Assembly (NCBI GenBank): GCA_029558215.1
Contig: JAKQFZ010000633.1
Span: forward strand, 1 to 18,610
Reading direction: 5' to 3'
Source of the DNA: Candidatus Omnitrophota bacterium
GTDB taxonomy: Bacteria > Hinthialibacterota > Hinthialibacteria > JAKQFZ01
Length of the DNA stretch: 18,610 nt
This document shows positions 7,696 to 14,734 of the stretch, in pieces. Both the position numbers and the translations under genes were made by a program. Position 1 is the stretch's first letter. Every line of letters starts with the position of its first letter. Under the pieces are notes generated by a model. That model was given only the letters and a program-made list of their open reading frames with translations, made no database searches and was not told where the DNA came from.

Positions 7696-8715
7696 TTAGG
7701 TTGACCCTTCGGGACGATTCTCCAGTTTCTTCTCCAGTTCTTTGACTGTCTTAAAAAGGTTCGGCAACTTGCTGACGCAAACCTTGATTCTCATCTCCTG
7801 GTCATGCGGTTTGGCAGGAAAGCCAAAGTAGACCTGCCCTGCCGGGACGTCCGTCTCTACGACACTCTGCGCGGCAATAGTCGCTCCTTTGCCAACACGG
7901 ATGCCCGGACGAATGGATGCCTGTCCCGCCAGAGTCACTCCGTCTTCCAAGACCACATTCTCCCCGATCCCGGTCTGGGCAACAATGATGCAGCAGTTTC
8001 CGATCTGAGCGTCCGAACCGATTTGAACCAGATTGTCTATCTTGGTGCCAGAGCCGATCCGGGTCGGTTCGCTCCTGCCCTTGGCAACAACGACATTGGA
8101 GCCAATCTCAATATCATCACCAATCTCTACAGAAAGGGCAGGATTTGTGGATTGATCTCCATTGTTCATCCCTTCACTGCCGATACTTGTCCCGGGATGG
8201 ATGATTGCTCGGGCACCCACGCTCACCCGTTCTCCAATCGTCACTCGCGGATGGATGACACTCTCATCTCCAATGGCGCTGCCCGCACCAATGTACGACA
8301 TGGGATAAAGCACGACGTGATCCCCAATGAAACAGCCCTCTTCTACGATCACGTGCGCCTGAATTGAAGCGCCCTCACCGATGGAAACGTTCTGTCCGAT
8401 AACCGCCGTAGAGTGAATCCCCGGGGGAGGCAGTTGGCGTCCCGGAGCGAGGATTGAAATGGCCTTGGCAAAAGTCAAATAAGGGTTTTCCGCTCGCAAG
8501 ATGGGGCGGAAATCGGTCTCAAGAGTCATCGGAACAATGAGCGCCGAAGCCTGTGTTTGAGCGATCTTGTCAATGTACTTCGGGTTGTGGATGAAAGAGA
8601 GATCTCCGGGATCTGCCTCCACAATGCCCGAAACGCCTGAGAGGGGAACGGTAGCGTCCCCTTCCAGGATGGCACCGAGCTCTTGTGCCAGCTCACCTGT
8701 GGTTAAAACGGGCAT
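7696..8715 (-). CDS. lpxD: LpxD-family acyltransferase with altered active site
   Basis: 339 residues, the length and layout of UDP-3-O-acyl-glucosamine N-acyltransferase (third lipid A step): an N-terminal uridine-binding domain (LSGVSGI 25-31, DLSFIHNPKY 38-47), a long hexapeptide-repeat beta-helix (about 100-290), and a C-terminal helix (FKTVKELEKKLE) of the sort that binds acyl carrier protein. The helix segment KIDNLVQI (225-232) aligns with ordinary LpxD, but the next residues are GSD where the family has AHN, so S234 replaces the catalytic histidine (E. coli H239). The second conserved histidine (E. coli H276, AGH) is G271. The usual IDRG also reads VAKG (210-213). It sits between ompH and lpxC/fabZ, where lpxD belongs. 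Start ATG 8715 follows AGGGAG. Family sure, activity in doubt. Confidence 0.85.
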   Translation of the reverse strand: MPVLTTGELAQELGAILEGDATVPLSGVSGIVEADPGDLSFIHNPKYIDKIAQTQASALIVPMTLETDFRPILRAENPYLTFAKAISILAPGRQLPPPGIHSTAVIGQNVSIGEGASIQAHVIVEEGCFIGDHVVLYPMSYIGAGSAIGDESVIHPRVTIGERVSVGARAIIHPGTSIGSEGMNNGDQSTNPALSVEIGDDIEIGSNVVVAKGRSEPTRIGSGTKIDNLVQIGSDAQIGNCCIIVAQTGIGENVVLEDGVTLAGQASIRPGIRVGKGATIAAQSVVETDVPAGQVYFGFPAKPHDQEMRIKVCVSKLPNLFKTVKELEKKLENRPEGST

Positions 8716-8754
8716 CCTCTAATCTCCCTGTCAGTGACTCCCGAACCTCCCCCG

Positions 8755-8790
8755 AATTCAGAGGAGTCTACCCCCAAAACAGTCTGAATT
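8755..8790. repeat. Inverted repeat between ompH and lpxD
   Basis: AATTCAGA (8755-8762) and TCTGAATT (8783-8790) are perfect complements around a 20-base loop. They fill the 85-base gap between the ompH stop and the lpxD start. No T-run follows on the minus strand, so it is more likely an mRNA processing or tuning hairpin inside the operon than a full terminator. Role not shown. Confidence 0.3.
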
Positions 8791-8800
8791 TCCCTCGGCT

Positions 8801-9463
8801 TTACGGTGCAGTTCGGCCGGACGTGGGCGACTGCTCAATCCCTGAAGTATCAGTCTTCGAACCGGTTGCTTCCCTTGCCGCCTCAGCCTTCGAAAAGTCT
8901 TCAAACTCCTGTTCAATCTTCGCAAGATCAGGCACTGGAGCCGCGTTCAGAAGAGCGATGATCTTATCGGTCACATCGTTCGGTGAGTTCTCCTCTACAT
9001 AGGCGAGGAAGTTGCGCTTGAAGATGGCCTGATAGCCTTCTTTTTTGCCGAAGTCTTCGATTGTTGCGCCAACGACCTCAAGAATCTTGCGAATATGAAA
9101 GGATTTCTTGCGCTCAAGTTTCTCGCTCATCTCACGGCCACGACGGAAGTACTCCAGCGTCTCTGCTTTCAGCTTTTCTTCTTTGCCCTTCTTGGTGTCT
9201 GAGGACTCATCAGCCGTCAGTTCATCTTTGAGGCGCATTTCCTTATCGATTCGGTTGATCTCATCCGCTCGGGCATCCAGAACGCTCTGCTCACGAGTGT
9301 AGTCCTGCTCCAACTTCTTGAATGCCTGCGCCACAAATTTGTATTCATCAAGAATTCGATCAATATCAACAACCCCCCATTTGAATGGCTGACCCTGTGC
9401 CTGTGAATAAGACACTCCCAAAAGACACAATGCTATCAGTACAAAGAAAACTTTTCGAAACAC
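8801..9463 (-). CDS. skp: OmpH/Skp-family periplasmic chaperone
   Basis: 220 residues. Skp/OmpH is a periplasmic trimer that holds unfolded outer-membrane proteins on their way to the BAM complex. A signal peptide (FRK, hydrophobic core VFFVLIALCLLG, then SYSQAQG) is followed by the GVVDIDRIL strand typical of OmpH, then a long, highly charged helical region (about 40-130) forming the coiled-coil arms. The C-terminal 35 residues are acidic, low-complexity and probably disordered. The start is a GTG at 9463: AAGGAG stands nine bases before it and the signal peptide begins there. The longer open frame to 9634 would put 57 extra residues ahead of the signal peptide. It heads the lipid A genes, as in many Gram-negatives, but no bamA lies beside it. 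Confidence 0.85.
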   Translation of the reverse strand: MFRKVFFVLIALCLLGVSYSQAQGQPFKWGVVDIDRILDEYKFVAQAFKKLEQDYTREQSVLDARADEINRIDKEMRLKDELTADESSDTKKGKEEKLKAETLEYFRRGREMSEKLERKKSFHIRKILEVVGATIEDFGKKEGYQAIFKRNFLAYVEENSPNDVTDKIIALLNAAPVPDLAKIEQEFEDFSKAEAAREATGSKTDTSGIEQSPTSGRTAP

Positions 9464-9494
9464 GCTATTGGACTCCTTCCGTACAACACCTAAA

Positions 9495-9513
9495 GCGCCA
9501 ACCTGTTTGGCGC
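9495..9513 (-). promoter_or_regulatory. Hairpin at the 5' end of the ompH transcript
   Basis: GCGCCAA (9495-9501) and TTGGCGC (9507-9513) form a perfect seven-base-pair stem with a five-base loop. With transcription starting near 9517, the stem begins about four bases into the mRNA and ends some 20 bases before the ribosome site of ompH. Terminal stems of this kind can protect an mRNA from decay. Only TTTA follows on the minus strand, too little for a terminator. Confidence 0.4.
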
Positions 9514-9523
9514 ACCATCGGGA

Positions 9524-9552
9524 AAGATAATGGGAATAGCCCCAGTCGTCAA
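9524..9552 (-). promoter_or_regulatory. Putative sigma-70 promoter of the ompH-lpx operon
   Basis: Minus strand: TTGACG (9552-9547), exactly 17 bases, TATCTT (9529-9524). The -35 matches five of six consensus bases and the -10 four of six. It lies in the gap after the NlpC/P60 gene and would start a transcript near 9517, with a leader of about 55 bases before the GTG of ompH. Confidence 0.5.
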
Positions 9553-9576
9553 GCCCGCGTTCTGAGTCGGTATCAG

Positions 9577-9608
9577 CAGCAAACCATTGGCAACTGAGTG
9601 GTTTGCTG
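9577..9608. terminator. Strong stem after the NlpC/P60 gene, possible terminator
   Basis: CAGCAAACCA (9577-9586) and TGGTTTGCTG (9599-9608) are perfect ten-base complements with a 12-base loop. The stem begins 22 bases past the NlpC/P60 stop and lies upstream of the ompH promoter, the right place to end one transcript before the next. No T-run follows, so factor-independent termination is uncertain. Confidence 0.35.
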
Positions 9609-9630
9609 AAACACTGCCTGAGGCTTCCGA

Positions 9631-10734
9631 TCATGCCGGAATGACTCTTTTGGCGCAGAAGAATGTGTGGGCGCGTTGATCCTGGTAATCCGGATCGTTT
9701 GGACTCAGGCTGGCCTCATGCACCCGACCGCCTCCGGCATGGATAAAGCGATAGTCGCCCAGAGAAATCGCCACATGAGTCACGACTCCGGTACGTCCCA
9801 GGAAGAAGAGCAGGTCTCCGGGAAGCGCCTGCATGAAATCCCTCCCTCCACACACACGGCCAACCAGGAACTGGTGTCGTGCATCTCTCGGAAGGTAGAT
9901 GCCGCAGAAACCATACATGGACTGCGCAAAACCGGAACAGTCTGTGCCTTGATTGGTTCTGGCACCCCAGACATATTTGGTCTCAAGCCAGGTTCGCGCC
10001 AGTTCGATGATTTTCTCGCGGATGGCAGATGTCGCGGCGAAAGGAAGCCTTTCCACCTGTGCACCGGAACCGGTAATCTGAGAAAGATCCTGCAGGGCCC
10101 CGTCGGGGAATTCCACTTGATCCTTGTCGCGAAGGGGCAACTCTGTGTTGGCAAGCAGAGTCACTCCGTCGTGATCATAGGATGTGCCGAAGCGAACCCT
10201 CGGACAGTTGTCCCAGGTCAGCCAACGGTCTTTGGGACAGTATTCAAAGCACTCACAGGACGCCCAACCCAAGTAGGCATCATGGCTTCGAACGAGGTAG
10301 TGCCCGTCACGAGGACCAGAAATCACCTGCACCCGTTCTCCGTATCGCGCCTGTGTCACCTGCTCTGTTTCAGGGTTGGGTTCCACATAGAAGCCAGCAA
10401 AGGGGACTTTCACAATGCCGTATCTGTCCCCCTGTCGAGTGCCTTCTGTAAGCACTGCAACGTGATTCTCCGTCTCAAACCCCAAGGTCTTCAACAGACT
10501 CACAAGACCTTCAATCTGCTCTGGATACTGAACCTCACCCGTCAGTTGCACACGCCCCTCTTGTTGTGAGGCCTGAACGCTGAAATGGAAATACCTTCTG
10601 TCGTGATTGCTTTCCTTCAAATACAGATTGAGATACCGATTCAGGCTATCCACATCACTCGCCGACCGGATTCTCGCCGCCAGCCTCTCAAAATACTCCT
10701 GTACTTCGTTGCTCAAGATATTACCTCGCTCCAT
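9631..10734 (-). CDS. NlpC/P60 cysteine peptidase with SH3-like domains
   Basis: A cell-wall peptide hydrolase of the NlpC/P60 (C40) family, cutting gamma-D-Glu-to-diamino-acid bonds. Up to 367 residues. Residues about 20-100 form a small domain with a VQLTGEVQYPEQ strand that resembles BON folds; about 113-165 and 177-232 look like bacterial SH3 domains (GERVQVIS, GHYLVRS, YLGWAS). The peptidase follows at about 240-365, with C266 in TDCSGF, H320 in VTHVAIS and H332 in FIHAGG, so the triad is complete. There is no signal peptide, which suggests a cytoplasmic murein-peptide recycler like Bacillus YkfC rather than an exported autolysin. The ATG at 10734 has no ribosome site and lies only about 12 bases from the predicted transcript start; a TTG at 10716 with GAGCGAGGT before it may be the real start. 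Confidence 0.85.
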   Translation of the reverse strand: MERGNILSNEVQEYFERLAARIRSASDVDSLNRYLNLYLKESNHDRRYFHFSVQASQQEGRVQLTGEVQYPEQIEGLVSLLKTLGFETENHVAVLTEGTRQGDRYGIVKVPFAGFYVEPNPETEQVTQARYGERVQVISGPRDGHYLVRSHDAYLGWASCECFEYCPKDRWLTWDNCPRVRFGTSYDHDGVTLLANTELPLRDKDQVEFPDGALQDLSQITGSGAQVERLPFAATSAIREKIIELARTWLETKYVWGARTNQGTDCSGFAQSMYGFCGIYLPRDARHQFLVGRVCGGRDFMQALPGDLLFFLGRTGVVTHVAISLGDYRFIHAGGGRVHEASLSPNDPDYQDQRAHTFFCAKRVIPA

Positions 10735-10752
10735 CGTTTCTGATTTTCAGGC

Positions 10753-10781
10753 AAGCTAGTCATTGTGCCAGACGTTGTCAA
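10753..10781 (-). promoter_or_regulatory. Putative sigma-70 promoter of the NlpC/P60 gene
   Basis: Minus strand: a perfect TTGACA (10781-10776), exactly 17 bases, then TAGCTT (10758-10753), a poor -10 with three of six matches. Transcription would begin near 10746. That leaves too little room for a ribosome site before the ATG at 10734 but enough for the TTG at 10716. Confidence 0.4.
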
Positions 10782-10786
10782 GGGAT

Positions 10787-10832
10787 TACCTCCAACCGAA
10801 GTGTCGGCTCAGTTACGGCGGGGTTGGAGGTA
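10787..10832. repeat. Perfect 11-bp inverted repeat
   Basis: TACCTCCAACC (10787-10797) and GGTTGGAGGTA (10822-10832) are exact complements with a 24-base loop. The repeat lies between the GH-like gene and the NlpC/P60 gene and stops five bases short of the latter's -35. It could be the end structure of the upstream transcript, an operator, or part of the repeat patch that continues to 10937. Confidence 0.5.
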
Positions 10833-10847
10833 TGCGTCGGTTGCAGA

Positions 10848-10937
10848 GGCTCCGCGACGCTGCCGAAGCGGGAACAACCAGACAGCGGGCTTCGGTAGCG
10901 TCGCTCCGAGCCCGTCCTGAGCGAAGTAGAAGGGCTC
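10848..10937. repeat. Compound palindromic intergenic element
   Basis: A 16-base stem, GCGACGCTGCCGAAGC (10854-10869) against 10889-10904, is complementary except for one G-T pair. Outside it GGCTC (10848-10852) pairs with GAGCC (10908-10912). A competing stem uses GAGCCC (10908-10913) with GGGCTC (10932-10937). The last part contains CCTGAGCGAAGTAGAAGG (10916-10933), close to a motif (CCTGAGCGAAGTCGAAGG) that I recognise as recurring between genes in many environmental genomes, often mis-called as short proteins reading FAQD or YAQD. This looks like a REP-like dispersed repeat; its copy number cannot be seen in one window. Confidence 0.55.
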
Positions 10938-10947
10938 CCAATGACAC

Positions 10948-13900
10948 TCAGTCCACACGCGAAACCTGATACTGAACCTGACCGCCCTGATGGTGCACGC
11001 TGAGTCTTCCATTGCTGACTGGCGTCATTTCGGCGTGAAGCGTCCTGCCTTCCATGTCTTTGGTCTCTACAAGGACGTTCTCAGGGACTTCCGAAGAAAG
11101 AATACTCGCCAAATGGAAATCAGCAGAGAACGGTGGGCTGTCGGGAAGTGGTGTGACGACAAATCTATCTTGTTGTGGCGTGATCCGAAGCGCTCCATCG
11201 GTAATCACCGTCCCAAAATCAACGGACGCATTCGGAGAGCGCTCGTCTCGCTCTTGAGTCGCTTGTGGAGCAGGTGTTGGCTCGAATCGGATCACGTTGA
11301 TCTCCTGATTCTTAATGTCCAGATGCAGAACGCCCACGCGATAGGCACAGTTTTCGACTTCCTCCCCGTTCAGGGAATATCGCACATTGATTCCAGGTTT
11401 GAACAGGCCGACAGCAACGTCAAAACAGGTTTCCTCAATAGCGGAGGGAACCTGGATGATCCTGTTCTGACCGGAAAGAACAACGCCTGTCCATTTTTCA
11501 GTTGATATCTCAGGCTTGTGATCGCCCTGAAACGCGATTTTGCCTGTTCTGGAACCTCCCTGCGGAAGAAAGTGGACGAAGGGAATCAAACCTGCAGGAA
11601 CGATTTGCTGAACATCCCACTTGAGAGTGAGTTTGAACTGCCTCTGTCCAATGTACTCGAACGACTCAACCGCTGGAGTAATCGCAAGTGCGTTGGGATC
11701 TTTACTGTTTCGGGAATTGAAGAACCATCCGTCTGCGCCGATGCTTCTCTCAACGACGACATCGCCGATTCTCTCAACGGCACCTTCGACATTGTTGCCT
11801 CGAACGTAGTAGCCGCACGGTGGGAGAACATGGCCTTCGACAATCCAGTCTTGCTGAGAGCGATTCACCCAGACGGTCGTGCCGTTGCCCCAGAGGATCG
11901 TCTGTCGGTGGATATCTTGATCGGCAAATTCAACACGTTCAATTCTCTGCATCGCCAAATCTCGGCCAATGCCATGAAGTAACCAGTATTTGCGAACCGC
12001 CTGAGCGCCAATACACCCGACGTCAGTCATCATGGGATGTCCGGTCAGAACTTCAGCGCTGATGTAGTCATCGCTGGTGATTCCATGCTCACGTCGCGAC
12101 AGGTTCGCCTGAAATCGATCCGAGTAGCCCACTCCATGCAGGATCAACTTGTCATGCAACACAGCGTCAAACCAGGGAACTCGCTCCCAGTCCTGGCATG
12201 GAAGATGAAGACCGAAGCGTTCTGCCTGCGGTGTGATTCGCAGGAACTGACAGTCGGAACCGTCAAGCCAGCCTGTCAGTTGATCGTGTCCGGCTTCCGA
12301 AGTGGTGGGCGCATTGTCACCAAGGCATTTTCGAATCCAGGCAAAGGCCTGACCATGGCAATCCCGAGTCTCGACGTTGGAGTGGAACTTTCCTGAACGG
12401 TCGTAGTACTCAAAAGGCCCTATGGACGCAAAGACATCAAGAAAGTAATGCGTCGGTTGAAGATGCTTCTTCACGAGCCTCAGGTTCCTTTTGACGTAAG
12501 GCATGATTCGATCTGGGCGAAACTGGTAACTTTGGGCATCCATGCCTTCATTCAACCACGCCTTCACTGGCGCACCATGGCGGGTGAAAGTGATCTGGTC
12601 GTACGTGTAGCCAGTCGCGTCAGGGTAGAAGTCAATGTAGTTGTCATGAAGACCCCAGAGGATTCCAATTTCGCGGCAGGTCTTTCCCAGGCGCTGTATC
12701 TCTTCGAGTGTACCCATGCGCGGATTTGGCGGGAAGACATCCGGTAATCGGTAGTCATATCCCCAACGCTGCCAGTTGTGTATGGTCAGCACAGCATCCG
12801 TACAACCATACTGCGCCATTCGTTTCATTTCCTGCTCAATGTCAGCATAGTGACCACCCCAGAAATCAAAGCCAACGCGACCAGCAAGATTGATGACTCC
12901 GGAGGCAGCAGCACGGTCATAGAGATTGCGGTATTGAAGAGCACAATTCATCGCTCCGTGAACACCAGCAACCAGAGTCAGGGTCGCATTCCCGGTGGAG
13001 TGCAGCGCGTGGATTCCTTCTCTGGTAGACACATCGAGACGAGTCGGTGGATTGTCGAACGCCTGCAGTACCGAAAGCCCCGATTCGAAATCAAACCCGA
13101 CGTGGCTTGTGGAAAGGGTGTGCCCGCCAAAGGACATGCTGAAAGGCTCTGGCTCAACGAGACAATAACCATGTCCCCAATACACTTTCTTTGCAGCGCC
13201 ATTGGTCTGTCCCAGCGCAATATCTGAAATGTGTCGTGAACACTCTGTGCGAAGGCGCAACCCACCACCTTCCAACCACAGAACGATCTTCAGGCGAAAA
13301 TCACCCTGGGGGTCGCGGAGCAGATGATCGGCAACAAGGCGACTGGCGCTGCGCCGCAGATTGAAGGCTTTCAACAGCACATCTGACAATCCCTGTTGCA
13401 GAGGCTGATCCCCAACGACTATCTGCAATCCATTGAAGACAACCGATGCTCCATTTGGTGCGGCCACTGCGAGACAACCATCAAGAAGTCCCCTTTGTCC
13501 TGGTTCAATGACAAAAACGATCAGACCATCCTTGGCATTCGCTGCAAATGAGAACCGATTGGTTGATTCCTGTTTCTTGAGAATGCCTGATTCGGTCGCT
13601 GTCCCCGATGTGGAACGTGCAGTCCGAACGGCCTCTTCTGAAATTGCCTCTGCGCGTTCAGAGAAGGGTGCTGTTTCGGAAGGTAAAAGATCAGCCGCTC
13701 CGGCAGTCACGCAGACATCCGCCCAATAGGACAGATCGCAGACCGTGTTGAGATCCGCCCCTGGATGGCTCTCCAATCGCAGCACGATCTCCTGACCGGC
13801 GAATCTCGTCAGATCGGCTTGTCGAGGCACCCACACCTTGGAATCGGTATGGTGCTCATCGAGCAGGTGCTCAGTCTCTCCCGTGATCGCCCAAACGCGA

Positions 13901-14688
13901 AAAGTGACACCATCACTCGGCGGTTCAGTCCCATGGTGGGTTCGTATGGCATTTGCATAGTCAAGAACGAGGGGGGTTATCTTTGGCAATCGGAGCTGGT
14001 AATCACAAAAGACTGAACCAGTGCCACCCCGATATGGCGGATGCATGGCAATGGCAGTTCGAGTCCCACCTCTCTCAACGGCGGAAGAAGTCCAAAACAT
14101 GGCATCCGACTGAGCATCCCTGCCATCCCAACCCAGAGACTTGTAGCGCAGGGGCTGGTTTTCATATCGCCAGGCAACACGGAAAAACTTAGAGCGAAGC
14201 AATGAAAGGCTTCCTTGATCAGGAATGACGATCGGTCGCAGCTGGGGAGCAACGTCATGGGTTCTGTCCGCTTCGGGAAACTCCGCTTGAACAACGCGAA
14301 CGGCGTGGACAGAAAATTGTTCTAATTCCTTTTTGAACGACGCATAGGCATGGATCGGATACAGGGCACTCAATGCCCCTTTGCCGACGAGGATGCTGAA
14401 ATGCAGTTCACACGAGGCTCCCTGTGAAAGCTGAAAGTGACGAGACGGCTTTCCCTTCACTCTCCATTCATCCACCAAGTCCTTGACGGTCACCGTCCCT
14501 GAAACAGGAGCGTCAGAAGTGTTCTCAAGAAACACACGGACAGCAACAGGCACATCATATTGCGTGATGCGAGGAAGTTCCTCAATCCTCAGGAGCAGGC
14601 CGCTTTCCTGAACTTGATGACCGTGGAAGGCAAAGGCTCGCGAGGAAGCAGACAACAACAGAAAGAGGATCCACAGCAAGGATTTCAT
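10948..14688 (-). CDS. Large secreted glycoside-hydrolase-like protein
   Basis: 1246 residues with a clear signal peptide (KSLLWILFLLLSASSRAFA). The N-terminal third looks like beta-sandwich domains, including a carbohydrate-binding-like stretch near 220-340. Galactose-mutarotase-like strands follow near 400-560. The middle (about 600-900) reads as a TIM-barrel of the GH101/GH129 or DUF5696 kind: GLHDNYIDFYPD near 679-690, then YFLDVFAS with D751 as candidate nucleophile and TTSEAGHD with E798 as candidate acid/base. Enzymes of that clan release sugars, for example from mucin O-glycans. The tail is beta-rich. The ATG at 14688 is chosen: GGGAG precedes it by nine bases and the signal peptide starts there, while a GTG 21 bases earlier has no ribosome site. 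It is the last gene of a three-gene operon, 46 bases after the lyase gene. Fold assignment is from recall of motifs; substrate unknown. Confidence 0.7.
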   Translation of the reverse strand: MKSLLWILFLLLSASSRAFAFHGHQVQESGLLLRIEELPRITQYDVPVAVRVFLENTSDAPVSGTVTVKDLVDEWRVKGKPSRHFQLSQGASCELHFSILVGKGALSALYPIHAYASFKKELEQFSVHAVRVVQAEFPEADRTHDVAPQLRPIVIPDQGSLSLLRSKFFRVAWRYENQPLRYKSLGWDGRDAQSDAMFWTSSAVERGGTRTAIAMHPPYRGGTGSVFCDYQLRLPKITPLVLDYANAIRTHHGTEPPSDGVTFRVWAITGETEHLLDEHHTDSKVWVPRQADLTRFAGQEIVLRLESHPGADLNTVCDLSYWADVCVTAGAADLLPSETAPFSERAEAISEEAVRTARSTSGTATESGILKKQESTNRFSFAANAKDGLIVFVIEPGQRGLLDGCLAVAAPNGASVVFNGLQIVVGDQPLQQGLSDVLLKAFNLRRSASRLVADHLLRDPQGDFRLKIVLWLEGGGLRLRTECSRHISDIALGQTNGAAKKVYWGHGYCLVEPEPFSMSFGGHTLSTSHVGFDFESGLSVLQAFDNPPTRLDVSTREGIHALHSTGNATLTLVAGVHGAMNCALQYRNLYDRAAASGVINLAGRVGFDFWGGHYADIEQEMKRMAQYGCTDAVLTIHNWQRWGYDYRLPDVFPPNPRMGTLEEIQRLGKTCREIGILWGLHDNYIDFYPDATGYTYDQITFTRHGAPVKAWLNEGMDAQSYQFRPDRIMPYVKRNLRLVKKHLQPTHYFLDVFASIGPFEYYDRSGKFHSNVETRDCHGQAFAWIRKCLGDNAPTTSEAGHDQLTGWLDGSDCQFLRITPQAERFGLHLPCQDWERVPWFDAVLHDKLILHGVGYSDRFQANLSRREHGITSDDYISAEVLTGHPMMTDVGCIGAQAVRKYWLLHGIGRDLAMQRIERVEFADQDIHRQTILWGNGTTVWVNRSQQDWIVEGHVLPPCGYYVRGNNVEGAVERIGDVVVERSIGADGWFFNSRNSKDPNALAITPAVESFEYIGQRQFKLTLKWDVQQIVPAGLIPFVHFLPQGGSRTGKIAFQGDHKPEISTEKWTGVVLSGQNRIIQVPSAIEETCFDVAVGLFKPGINVRYSLNGEEVENCAYRVGVLHLDIKNQEINVIRFEPTPAPQATQERDERSPNASVDFGTVITDGALRITPQQDRFVVTPLPDSPPFSADFHLASILSSEVPENVLVETKDMEGRTLHAEMTPVSNGRLSVHHQGGQVQYQVSRVD

Positions 14689-14734
14689 GATGGCATTCTC
14701 CCGGTTCACAGGCTATCCGATGCAGTGTCTCAGG

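Noticed and set aside
9464..9634. 57-residue N-terminal extension of the OmpH/Skp protein
   Set aside because: It would bury the signal peptide and crosses the promoter and leader hairpin; the GTG at 9463 has AAGGAG in place.
9667..10569. 300-residue open frame on the plus strand, antisense to the NlpC/P60 gene
   Set aside because: No ribosome site or recognisable domain. The opposite strand carries the full peptidase triad, so this is a shadow of codon use.
10809..11012. Short minus-strand frame reading YFAQDGLG
   Set aside because: This peptide is the usual translation of a palindromic intergenic repeat and not a gene.
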